Source of the DNA: Hetaerina americana
Lineage: Eukaryota; Arthropoda; Insecta; Odonata; Calopterygidae
NCBI GenBank assembly: GCA_022747635.1
Contig: JAKTNV010000004.1
Location: forward strand, 16,926,969 to 16,990,968
Reading direction: 5' to 3'
Length of the DNA stretch: 64,000 nt
Below are positions 55,601 to 64,000 of this stretch, in pieces; the stretch's first letter is position 1; each line of letters begins with the position of its first letter. A program made the position numbers and the translations under genes. The notes beneath the pieces were generated by a model that was given only the letters and a program-made list of their open reading frames with translations, had not been told where the DNA came from and did no database searches.

Positions 55601-58600
55601 CTTCCACTCCTCATTTCCTACCACATCCTCTCCCCTCCTTCCGGAATCGTAAATGTATATAAGCATGCACATAACTTCAGTTTGTTACCTGATGATGATG
55701 TAATACATCGAAACCCAGTCGTAAAAAAAACTTTATCAATTGGAAAAGTGCTCCGATCAATTATTCAACATAAATGGTATTGTTCCCTTCCCTCTTCTCA
55801 AAATTAATATATGATGCAAAATTTGGATAGACCGTAATAATAATTACAACTGATTAAATGCAGTGGGTGTGGAGTACTTAAGGAGTATTTGCAGTAAAAA
55901 TATGAGATATCTGGATAGAAATGACAATGTTAGGATAACATTTCAGGAACAGAAAAGCATATATGAAACAATGTATGGAGTGACAGATGTGGAAAAGTGT
56001 GATTATAATAATCATTTTGAAAATCACTGTATTTATCTAACTATTAGTGCCACACGAATCAGGCCAGTTGAGACTATACTGAATGAGTTCATGACTTGGT
56101 AGGTAAAGATGTAGAGTTGGCGGACTTAAAAATAGATGTAAATACCACTGATTTACTATGCATATGTTTTTACATCCATATATATTGTAAATAATGGCTA
56201 GACTGGGGACCCCTGAACACTTTTCTGATGTCTATAAACTATGGTTTTGCTATGTGTTCAAAATCTGGGTCAAACAAAATGACTATCATTTCAATCACAT
56301 GCCAAATGTGACTTTCAATCCTTTTATTCTACAGGTTTATTAAAAAGGTTTATCAAAAAGACTTGCGAATTGAAAAGAATTGAATTTTTCCACCATCTTC
56401 AGGTAATTGATGTTGATAGGTGCAAGCTTATATAATTTCCTCTAAGAAAGCAAGTGTTTTGGTGGGGTTGTTAGGAGAGGGAGGACATGGGGAGGAGCAG
56501 GGGTAAATGGGAAAGGAAGGAACTAAGTAAGGTTTTGACAAAAAGTGCAAAATATTAGAGAATGGTAGTCTGTGGGAGGGGTTCCACAGCAGGTAGTCAT
56601 CAAGGAGCTGGGACAGGGGTATGCTAGGGATCCACATCAGTGGGTGAAGTTATCATCAGTGGAGGAGAGGTGGATTGCCATATATGGCTGCCCCCTGCAT
56701 GTTGTCCTTAATAGTGGAGCCAGGAGAGTATTGTCCAGTCAAGCTTCTGCATTTTTATTAGAGGGGGGGACACAGTCACTGGGGAAAAACAATGTTGAGG
56801 AGGGGTATAATTAAATTGTAGGTCATTTAAGAGGAAACATGTTTTACTTTTCCCTTGCATGGGAGGCAGCCATTTTAGGGCAGTCTGCCCCTCCTCCACT
56901 GATGAAAACTTCGCCCATTGGCGAGAATCCCCAGCCTAAAAATAATCAAAGGTTTTCCATCCACCACAAACTTGTGGGAACTTTTGATGCCTGATCTATT
57001 ATAAATCCAACAATAGCTGGGCAGACTTTCCATCATGTTTCAAGCTTTTTCAAACTGTAAAAGTGCCCCCACAAATTACTTTAGTGTGCATGAAAATATG
57101 GATCATAACTAATAATTGATTTAACATTAATAATAGCTTTTAGCAAAAAAATCACATCAAAATCTTAAGAATTTCTTACCATTGGCACCTTCAACGGACC
57201 CTACAACTTGAGCTTCGCTCACAATTTCCTCTCCCTGTTTCAAGAACATGCCAGAGGCAGAAGGTTCACTGGCAACTTCAGCATCCACAGACATAATCTC
57301 TCCCACATCATCTCCAACAGCACAATCCACAGGTAACATTGGCACTTCAGGGCTCTCTCCAACTACTCCTTCGGTCACATCCAACTGTAATACTCCTTCC
57401 ACTTTGGTTTCTTCCTTGCCCACATTACTACCAACTTCCATCTGCATGGATCGCTCATCATCTAAAACTGCTTCTTTCAATAAGCCATCAATCTTTGCTG
57501 ATGAGGATACCACAGAAGAAACAGGCATGTCAATTGAAGCCACAGGCATCTCAATTGATGTAACAGGCATACCTATAGACGTCACAGGGACTTCTATGGA
57601 AGCTACTGGCATACCTAATCCTGAAACAGGTATTTCTATTGTGCTAACAAGATGGTCTGTTGATGAAGACCCTTCCCCTGAGGAGGATGCATCCATTGCA
57701 ATCTCAGTTCCCTCTCTATCTAAGTGGGTATCCCCTGTGCACTCATTTACAATTTGCATAAAAACAGAAGAACTATCGGACTCAATTGAGGGGGTTTCCG
57801 TGGGAATGGATGACTGATTTAAATCACCAGATTTGTTACTGCTTTTAATGAGCAAAAGGTCTGACACGGAGCATTCCAATGATTCCGTGTCTTTAGGTGC
57901 AGATTTCTCTTCCTCCTTTTTTTCCACCACAGGTGGCGGCATTGGCTTCCCATCATCATCCAGCAGCATCCCAGTTAAGGGACACAGGGTTAGTGGAGGA
58001 GGCGGACTGTCATCACGTTTAGGTGAAGTCATCTCATCTAGAGGGGGCAAGTTGTCAAAAGGGTCAGCCTCGCTCTCTGAACTACTGACACTTCCACTAT
58101 CAGACAACCTCCGTTCTTTGATAACAGGAGATGATGTGGACCCTTTAGAGGATGATGAGCCACTACTTGAGTTGGATGGAGGGAGAGGTTTGGAGTCCAA
58201 TTTCTTAACAGCCAATGGCCTGCCCTTGCTGGCCGCAGGCTTAAGTCTACCTCTTGCATTATGGACAGTTCTCAACACTGACACTTGACTCCCATCTTGA
58301 GACACCTGCCCAATCATCTGTACTTTTCCTTTGGGGTTAGAAATCACTTTCACTGGATTCAACTTAATGGCAGGGTCTTTAGCAGAAACTTGTATAGGGT
58401 TTCTGGTAATGAAAGTTTTTGTCACTGGAGTTGTGGTTGCTGTCTTTGGAGGCAATGGAGGAGAGTCTGCATTTACAAGAACAGGGAGCAATCGAGTTTG
58501 AGGAGGTTTGGCAATAAAATGAGTTAGAGGTTTCACAGGAACTTTAGATGAATGAGATGCAGACAGTATGTTGGGAGGTCTCTTTCTAGGGGCCTCCACA

Positions 58601-59582
58601 GGTTGATCATTTACAGTCATCATCAGCCTAGCAAGGGAACCTCTCTGTTTTCCAATGACCAAGTTTTTCGACCCCTCACCTTTTGCAGGTAGCTTGGCAT
58701 CTTTCAGGACTTCTTTGAGTTTGGGCAAGATAAAGATCTCTTTCTTTTTCCCCCCATTAGCACCTGGCGACAATTCTGACTGTTTGGGAGACTTAGCATC
58801 TTCAGAGATGCCTTTGGAGTCGGTAGATGGAGATTCTGAACCAAGCAAGAGGGTAAAAGTTCTCTCCTTAACATCTCTTACAGGACTCGTTGGGTCAGGA
58901 GGGGGATCGTGTTCCATTGTAACCCGTGATTCAACCTTGGTTACAACTGGTGCAAATGTGTCATCTTTAGTTTCACCATCACTGCTCAAGCCAAACTTCA
59001 GTTTAGAAGACTTATCCCCAACATCCACACGTGAAACAATGCTTCCTAAATCAATTTTTTCGGGTAACTCATCATCATCCTTTCTTGAGTCTGAGTCTCC
59101 TTCCTTTCCATCCAGAATTTCATCCCAGTCTGGCCTGTCAGCAGTCAATTCCCTCATTAGGGCTATGGCTTTCTCCGCACTGCCCATCATCATTTCCTTC
59201 TCCTTCCGTCTCCTTTCCTCTTCAGCCTTGGCTGCTATCTCATTTCTTTCATCAATTTTTGATTGAGTTTTGGGAGTTTTTACATTTTTGAAAACACTGA
59301 CATTCTTCACCAACTTGATCAGTGGCATTTCTATTTTCTTAGTATCACCTTTGGAATCTTTCCCTTTCCTTGAACTGTCCTGCCCGGATTTCTCTGTGCT
59401 CATTGGGGCCAGTTTTGAAAAACCCGCTGACTTTGGTTCATCTTTCACTGTCTTCTTTGAGCTGTTCACTTGTTTAGGGGTTTTTTCATTCTCACTTTCT
59501 CGAGATTCTAACTTCTGCTTTTTGGATACCACTATGTCTGCAATTTCATCCTCATCACCTCTACTGCCTGCTCTTCTTCTCC
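43503..59582 (-). CDS. Unidentified Ser/Pro/Lys-rich protein, 3' part of gene (large exon plus probable last exon)
   Basis: Two coding pieces are visible: 59582-57180 and 43603-43503. Joined in phase 1 they read ...VEGANG-SENRRVVLLLPDG and end ...EQQYASLDFDK. More than 800 residues of low-complexity, highly charged sequence suggest a large, mainly disordered nuclear protein, perhaps a transcription or chromatin factor; I do not recognise the family. The 5' exons lie to the right, within 59.6-64 kb or beyond the window. Intermediate exons in the 13.6 kb gap cannot be excluded, and the gap is full of transposons. The joining of the two pieces is inferred from phase, strand and the lack of other candidates. 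Confidence 0.6.
45105..46690 (-). mobile_element. Decayed LINE of the 22842 family, interrupted by a palindromic element
   Basis: Minus strand, 5' to 3': FGDNWLGFGRGMRRSKSL, CFIDFKNAFDYVNWVEYI (motif A region, 46671-46357), LFNVCVEETIKERWEKLE and MFVDDQPLIIHSANGLQASL (motif C region, 46333-46127). Then come LKAFEMIVWRGMEED (about 46010-45970) and LREIQRRQDKWMQSIFIGNE (45406-45155). The 3' tail with CCATCCAAAATCTTCC and AACTGGTAGATTAC lies at about 45115-45155. The palindromic element 45481-45959 splits the C-terminal part. Confidence 0.85.
45481..45959 (+). mobile_element. Palindromic element with hammerhead-like boxes, 479 bp
   Basis: Imperfect inverted arms from CTGCGTAAATTCCTCTTGGG (45481) to CCAAGAGGAATTTACGCAG (ending about 45936), followed by a one-sided tail CTGATACGCCGGGAAAACAC... 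to 45959. Right arm: CTGAAGA 45849-45855, GAAA 45876-45879. The left arm has the same on the minus strand (45567-45561, 45540-45537), with GATGACCGAGTCGGACATC as the intervening hairpin. A TATATATA box lies about 40 bp before the boxes in the right arm. Flanked by TCTTCTTCCAT at 45470-45480 and 45960-45970. The centre (about 45640-45770) is asymmetric. Confidence 0.85.
46691..49430. other. Region without a recognised gene
   Basis: AT-rich sequence in the presumed long intron of the minus-strand gene. No supported exon or transposon coding sequence seen. Confidence 0.5.
49440..51540 (+). mobile_element. Decayed R1-like non-LTR retrotransposon
   Basis: Plus strand in order: a 60-codon frame at 49504 (ORF1-end or linker), endonuclease domain remnants (50140-50700) with NNRGRALELIILEDLFIL, AVAIWIQLLSN and WKVNDELLSSNHWLITY, a spacer rich in Lys/Glu, then the RT start MEPKKAPGNDGINAEIIKVA and LTRILEDCGRNKYFLKAWKR (51208-51402). 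The (V/I)NxRGxxLE endonuclease motif is typical of R1/I-type LINEs. Frameshifts and stops break it; most of the RT is missing. Confidence 0.75.
51780..51870 (+). repeat. LINE 3'-tail copy
   Basis: CCATCCAAAAATCTCAACCGGTAGAATACC with following AATAATAAT-like tail (about 51820-51860) matches the 3' end of the LINE at 22842-24475. The upstream coding part is not recognisable. Confidence 0.6.
51871..53455. other. Region without a recognised gene
   Basis: A purine-rich patch at 52530-52690 gives a spurious Arg/Gly-rich frame. Nothing else supported. Confidence 0.5.
53460..54886 (+). mobile_element. Old LINE remnants (RT with ADD motif)
   Basis: Near 54100-54230 a frame reads KVVIPVKTLKNMGKSGLTEI, like the RT N-terminal KxxKSxGxDxI motif. 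Near 54586-54640 it reads LLVDDAVFFAESLENLKK, like RT motif C ((Y/L)xDDAVxxAES). Order and spacing fit a decayed RTE-type LINE. GGGTTCGAATCCCAG at about 53881 is a tRNA-type B box, so a SINE fragment may be embedded. Confidence 0.5.
54904..55302 (+). pseudogene. GIY-YIG endonuclease domain of a Penelope-like element
   Basis: One frame with a single internal stop at about 55108-55110. It reads CKYEDTIDNARKSGVYVIQC, then CNAIYESQTGRNISTRNKE. After the stop it reads HLLEANHTCDFKLKVLHV, KLEALEQSEIVRRVKKKTPL and LNDMQFT. This is the GVY...Y..QTGR..x.R.KEH pattern of Penelope endonucleases. The Gly of the usual Y(I/V)GQTGR is Glu-Ser here and the His of KEH is Gln. With the stop, this makes it inactive. 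Confidence 0.85.
55689..55720 (+). ncRNA. Hammerhead-ribozyme-like motif in the Penelope-like element
   Basis: CTGATGA, one extra T, hairpin GATGT-AAT-ACATC, GAAAC, CCA, GTC. The boxes, stem II, short stem III and the GTC cleavage triplet are in hammerhead order. The unpaired T between CTGATGA and stem II is not standard, so activity is uncertain. Hammerheads in Penelope-like elements are established knowledge. Confidence 0.5.
55855..56320. other. Unassigned sequence between two Penelope-related pieces
   Basis: A 79-codon frame (55863-56102) reads like decayed transposon protein, without a recognisable motif. Confidence 0.35.
56325..56950 (-). mobile_element. Second Penelope-like 3' region, minus strand
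   Basis: Reversed, it contains TATATAAGCTTGCACC, then TTACCTGAAGATGGTGG, the same layout as TATATAAGCATGCACA and TTACCTGATGATGATG in the element at 54901. Upstream is a long T/C-rich stretch (CCTCCTCCCC-like), also as in that element. CTGAAGA lies at 56402-56396; the GAAA follows too closely for a normal stem II, so this copy is degenerate. Confidence 0.6.
57180..59582 (-). CDS. 2.4 kb internal exon of the unidentified minus-strand gene
   Basis: Acceptor TTTAACAG before 59582, donor GTAAG after 57180, open throughout (801 codons). N-terminal part: basic, RRRAGSRGDEDEIADIVVSK and Lys/Ser-rich blocks, then a charged helix (AEEERRRKEKEMMMGSAEKA) and RPDWDEILDGKEGDSDS. Middle: REIFILP-like KKKEIFILPKLKEVLKDAK, Pro/Thr-rich stretches, and SSSGSSSSKGSTSS. 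Then NLPPLDEMTSPKRDDSPPPP, LTLCPLTGMLLDDDGKPMPP, an acidic Ser-rich stretch, and heptad repeats of the SIEMPVA type. No zinc finger or enzyme motif is seen in this exon. The large size and disorder point to a regulatory nuclear protein. Confidence 0.88.
57521..57646 (-). repeat. Six 21 bp tandem repeats inside the coding exon
   Basis: Units start at 57521, 57542, 57563, 57584, 57605 and 57626 on the plus strand (ACAGGCATNTCAATTGANG-like). They encode heptads such as SIEMPVA, SIGMPVT and SIEVPVT. The frame is kept because the unit is a multiple of three. Confidence 0.9.
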
Positions 59583-61424
59583 CTGTTAAAGTGCAAATGA
59601 AATATTAGAATTTTCAATACCCACAAACAAATTGAGTTATCATATCAAAAACTTTCTATCTTTTGCAACTCTATTTCAGTATCACAAATGTAGTCAGGAA
59701 AAAATTATCATTATTTCAATCTTTCATTTTCTGTTCAAACAGTTTTATTGCAATATTTTTAAGATAGTTTAATTATATACTTCAGCTGGTACACAGAAAT
59801 ATTATTAAATAAAAAATACTTCTGAGGTTACAAAGGTCACTATTTGCATAGTTTATCTCATTATTTATTAAAATACTGTGACCAACAAATGGCACATGAT
59901 TACATAATGATAAAAAATCTTGACTTCAAATGAGCTGAAAACTGAGTTTTTAAATGAAAGACCAAAAGGAATTTGAGAGACTTAAAAACTAGCCAAGGGA
60001 GTTTCAATCAACTGGGTCTTACATATATTTGAAGGAACTTTGACAAAAAGACCACAAGTAATTGAGTTGACATGCTTCAAGGGGCCTTAACAACACATCA
60101 CTCTTTAACAATGCCTTGAAAAAGTTATAACATTTATAATTATCAAAAATTCTGCAAAGAGCAGGAAAATGGTGGCAAATTAGCAATAGCAGTTAATTTA
60201 GAGTCACTGGAGATATTTTTGTGGCCCTTGAAAAACCTGGTAAAGGACCACAAAATTATCCCCTTTGGGACATTGAAGGCCAAGTGTTTATGAGAAAATC
60301 ACATTTCAAAACAGCAAAAAAGTAACTGCAAGTAAAAGTATAGTATGACTAATCAGTCATACCATAACTCTCATTTCAGTTTTATTTTTGCTATATTAAA
60401 TTATTATTTTGCTATATCAATATTTAAGCTCCATATTTTATGATTTCTTTCTATGTATAATGTAACCATTGAAAGAAATGAACTCAATATATACTGCGTT
60501 TATTTTCACCGTAGCATTTGCTAGAGCAATATTTGTCACAGTAGCAATGAAAAAAAGTATTTTTTGCATTTGGAGCACCTTGCAAAACCTCACTCCCTAT
60601 GGTTACTTTTGTATTTTATGGTGTTCCCAGGAAAAATCACCTGCTTCATGTTACAAAAATATTCCCCAATCTTATGCTCTGATTGCTATTAAGGTACATA
60701 CCTCCAATACAAATATTAGGATGAATATAAAATGCAGAAATTTGTGCCATCACAAGAAATAATTTTTTTTAAATCCAGCAAAAATAAAAATGCGATATGA
60801 AACCTAAACTTTTGACAGAAGGAAAAATTGAAAGGATGCAAAACCAATAATATTAAAGCATCATAAAAAACAGCAAAAATAAAAATTCAACAGAGGTGAA
60901 GAAATTTAGTGATTGATTAGGATTGAACCAGTGGCTGATACCCCCGACATCTACTACAGTAGCAGAAGGTAGACACTTTTTGTAACATTTAAATGAAATT
61001 ATCTGCTTAACTGTCAACCATCTATCCCAAAATGAGATACTTTTATACTCAAAGAGTTAAAGGGATATAACTACCATGTTCAGTGAAATCAGTCAGCCAT
61101 CTGGGAGATTATTTTGTACTTCTGAGTTAAAGCACTGTCATCATCACTCTTCTGGCAAGGTATACAACATCATGGATATTAAAATATGCCTGGAACTCCC
61201 TACATGGCAACACCAGGTTTGGCTCTGTTCTGAAGAGTCCATTCGTTGTCATTCATACATCTGTAGTTGTGTCGCCTACAAAGTTTCTGGCTAGCACTAA
61301 TATTACAACTGAAAATACCCCGATGAGTTGGCATTTGAAAGGCAATGGCCATTCAATTGGTAATTTATACAACTTGTTTAAAATGCCTCGACATAGGATA
61401 TTTTGTCATTGTTATAATCCCGAA
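59583..61424. other. Upstream intron of the minus-strand gene
   Basis: AT-rich, no supported exon. A frame at 61076-61294 has no recognisable features. Confidence 0.45.
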
Positions 61425-61690
61425 TATATTTTTTGAGGTAGAGCGTTGAACTACTGACCGGAGGGTCGCGGGTTCGATTCCCAGGCAAGCCTCTGGGCAC
61501 CTGCCGCTCCACCCGTCATGTGATATTTCGGGTATCAGGTCTTCCTGGGAAACCATAACCAGCACAGGGAAAGGAACTGGCCCCCCTACCCTGATGTGTG
61601 AATTTCACATGCCGTTGGACTTAGTACTGGGTGAACTCTACCATCACCTACCGAACCGACCTTCAGGTCGATTACTGTGTTTATGGTTTT
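61425..61690 (+). mobile_element. tRNA-derived SINE, best-preserved copy
   Basis: A-box-like GAGGTAGAGCGTTGAACTAC, B box GGGTTCGATTCCCAGG, then CACCTGCCGCTCCACC, GGTCTTCCTGGGAAACC, GGAACTGGCCCCCCTACCC, GTGTGAATTTCACATGCCG and CCTACCGAACCGACCTTCAG. The close match to the consensus tRNA boxes suggests recent activity. Confidence 0.88.
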
Positions 61691-63740
61691 TTTTATATCT
61701 ATTGAATTATACCATATTGGTTGAATTGAATGAACTTCCTCAAGTGTTGTATTCAATAACTCAAGTGATTGGGATAAAGAAAAGCATTTAATAGAAGTTA
61801 GTATTTCAGAGTTTACTAATCATAAATGCACTACTAAAAGGAGGAATAATAGTGAAGTTTTCAATGTGGCCATATTTTGCCATGTACGACGGCTGTAATG
61901 ATGAACGTTCTTTTCACCTTAAAACAACCTCATTTGATTACTTTGTTCTTGCCTGTGAAATTAATTTAACATGCATTTAGAGCTTTTGTGAAGCTTAAGC
62001 TTTTAATTAATTTTGAAGATACTACATATTTATTTCTAGGTTCGGTTGGTAAGGGGTGAAAATCTTGCATCTATGGAAATAATTTGTTTATTGGTAAATA
62101 TTTTTTCTTTATAAGTAGTTATAGTGATATAAATGCACATATACATTTAAATTTGGAAGAAGCTATGAATTACATATTTAGCATTGTTGAAATATGCATT
62201 TATGTGATTACATAACATGGTACTTGGCACAAAATTCAACACAAAAGCGTGTTTAAGTATTTGATTGTGATAGTTAACTCATTGTGATGCTATTGATGAC
62301 ACCAAAGCAACTAACTTTTAATGTTTTCCCTAAATAAAAAATATGGTTTCACCTGATTGGCAGTATGTATTAGCTATCAACACTTGGGACTACAGATTTT
62401 TCCTGTGAAGTCATACTTGTGTGCCACCTGAAAATGTCTATTAGCACATTTGTATTTTTAATAATAATAATACTTGATTAATAATGAACCCATCACATCC
62501 ATTGTTACTGTGGCTTTCAGCAAATAAATTCCTCTCAGCCATTATGCCATGGTTTTGCTTACAATAATATTATTTTTTAATGTTTTACCATTTTTATAAT
62601 GTCCAGCACTGCCATTGGTGAAATAAATAGCATGCCACACGAAAGGTAGGTTCTTGCATACAAAATGAATATCTTTCTTTGGTTGAGTATATTAAAGTTA
62701 AACTGTTGTATGAGACAAAGTGTAATTAAACTAACTTAAACATTATGCCCTAAAAATGATATTGTGTTATCCACAAATACTATTAGATGACAGTAACAAA
62801 TTAAAGCAATAGAAATGACTTCTAATCATTGGTATGATTAATATGAAGAAATTATATAGTTTAATGAACTCTTACTCAGATCTGACTCTAAAATCTATAG
62901 ACAAATAAGAACAGTTATTTTACTCTTAATAAGGAACACACATGAATAAGTGCAATATGATTGGGGAATACATTTGTCTCTATCATGTTCATTACAGGCA
63001 TCTTATACGCAAAACATAAAAAACAGCACTTATTCATTAATTAAAAAATGGTGGAAAATTCAGAGAATATGGGTTGAATGACCTATTTCAGGCTAGTGCA
63101 AGCTGTTGATTAAACAAAAAGGTCAAACTTGGGTGACTCTAGGTTTTAGTTAACTTATTTAAGAAGGGTTCCATGGCTGAAACAATTCAGCAGAATAATT
63201 ATTTCCAAAATAATCATTGTGAAGCCTAACTATCATTACAGCTCTAATTAATGGATGCTAATTCGTACACAACTAGAGAATTGATACTGAAATATTTAAT
63301 TGTAATACCTAAGCATTACATATTAATTTGGAAAGTGGCTAATAAATGTCAGTCCCTGATTGGGTGGAGGTTATTGCATAACAATTTACCTTACTGGATG
63401 AAACTAAAACTTTGTCACAATTGTGACACATATCAGTCACATGGCTAGGTCATGCATAACTAAATGCTTGGTAAAAGTGCCAATGTTATGCAGAGAACTG
63501 TAATGCAGTTTCTATTACAATTGGGTCATTTTTCATAAAACAAATTTTGCATCTTCAACATATGTTATAAGTGAATTTCATGATTTTTGCTGTCCTATTG
63601 GTATTATAATACATTACTTCACAGATCACATAGCCATGTTATGGTGCATTGAACAGTTAAATCCAGACAAATGAAATTTTGTTTATATGCAAATTTTTTT
63701 GAGAAAATGTAAATGAAAACCCTTTCACATACAGTAGTGG
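61691..63740. other. Region without a recognised gene
   Basis: AT-rich, no coding sequence or transposon recognised. Probably intron or upstream sequence of the minus-strand gene. Confidence 0.45.
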
Positions 63741-63743
63741 CAT

Positions 63744-64000
63744 CTGTCAAGAGTAACATTCAATGTAATCCCCTTCAGCTACAATGACCGCCTCCTGTCT
63801 TGTTCTGAATCGATCGCACGCACTCTTTAACACAGCGCTGTCCATTTTTGCAAATGCTGCTACATTGGCGGTGCATAGAGATGCAACATTAGGGTGTCTC
63901 GTCTTATTGGTAACTCTTTTGACTACGCTCCAAACATAATAGTTGAGGGCGTTCAAGTCCGGGCTATGGGATGGCCAGAACTCCTTGGACCAGAACATGT
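63744..64000 (-). mobile_element. Tc1/mariner-type transposon, 3' part (cut by window end)
   Basis: Minus-strand C-terminus of a Tc1/mariner transposase: FWPSHSPDLNALNYYVWSVV with the third catalytic Asp (SPDLN), then RHPNVASLCTANVAAFAKMD, ACDRFRTRQEAVIVAEGDYI and stop near 63747. Open to the window end. It is a different lineage from the mariners at 12.5 and 19.4 kb. Confidence 0.88.

Larger units (their letters stand above)
54901..55765 (+). mobile_element. Penelope-like element, 5' truncated, with target-site duplication
   Basis: Contains the C-terminal GIY-YIG endonuclease of a Penelope-like retroelement, a T/C-rich 3' region, a TATATAAG box near 55660, and hammerhead-like boxes CTGATGA (55689-55695) and GAAAC (from 55710) with a GATGT/ACATC hairpin between. 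The 14 bp direct repeat CAACATAAATGGTA lies at 54887-54900 and 55766-55779, which sets both ends. Length 865 bp. Confidence 0.88.

Noticed and set aside
57248..58288. Long plus-strand frames (189, 151 and 203 codons) opposite the large exon
   Set aside because: Shadows of the minus-strand coding sequence; codon bias and splice sites support the minus strand.
60900..60990. Possible tRNA gene (GGTTCAATCCTAATC on the minus strand)
   Set aside because: The stems do not pair and no complete cloverleaf can be drawn.

Overview
This window is animal nuclear DNA, almost certainly from an arthropod and most likely an insect. It is AT-rich, has long introns with GT-AG splice sites, and is crowded with mariner/Tc1 transposons, several LINE families, tRNA-derived SINEs and Penelope-like elements. 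The species cannot be named from the sequence. Four protein-coding loci are visible: the last two exons of an N-acetylgalactosamine kinase/galactokinase (+, 254-1567); a complete 13-exon nose-resistant-to-fluoxetine (NRF-6-like) acyltransferase (+, 6946-35321); an intronless soluble inorganic pyrophosphatase (-, 35635-36495); and the 3' part of an unidentified Ser/Pro-rich, probably nuclear protein (-, 2.4 kb exon at 57180-59582 and probable last exon at 43503-43603).

The NRF-6-like gene was assembled exon by exon. The 13 exons keep one reading frame at all 12 junctions and encode 770 residues: signal peptide, NRF domain, then a multi-pass acyltransferase-3 domain. Its introns hold a deleted mariner with intact inverted repeats, a decayed mariner, SINEs, long (TA)n tracts, a nearly intact LINE reverse transcriptase and several palindromes. 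It converges on the pyrophosphatase gene, with about 310 bp between the two stop codons.

From 36.5 to 57 kb the DNA is mostly transposon remains: Jockey/CR1-like LINE pieces at 39-42 kb, a LINE at 45-46.7 kb, an R1-like LINE at 49.4-51.5 kb, and an RT remnant at 53.5-54.9 kb. A truncated Penelope-like element with a GIY-YIG endonuclease lies at 54.9-55.8 kb. Much of this lies in the apparent 13.6 kb last intron of the minus-strand gene.

The most interesting signal is a set of small palindromic elements at 14.6, 34.2 and 45.5 kb, with related ones at 17.9 and 24.5 kb. Each is two copies of one segment head to head. The segment carries the hammerhead-ribozyme-like boxes CTGANGA...GAAA. Three of them have a short tail on one side only and are flanked by 11-13 bp target-site duplications. 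The Penelope-like element at 54.9 kb carries the same kind of boxes near its 3' end and a 14 bp duplication, so the small elements look like non-autonomous Penelope derivatives. No searches or folding programs were run; splice assignments, alignments and domain calls were made by eye.
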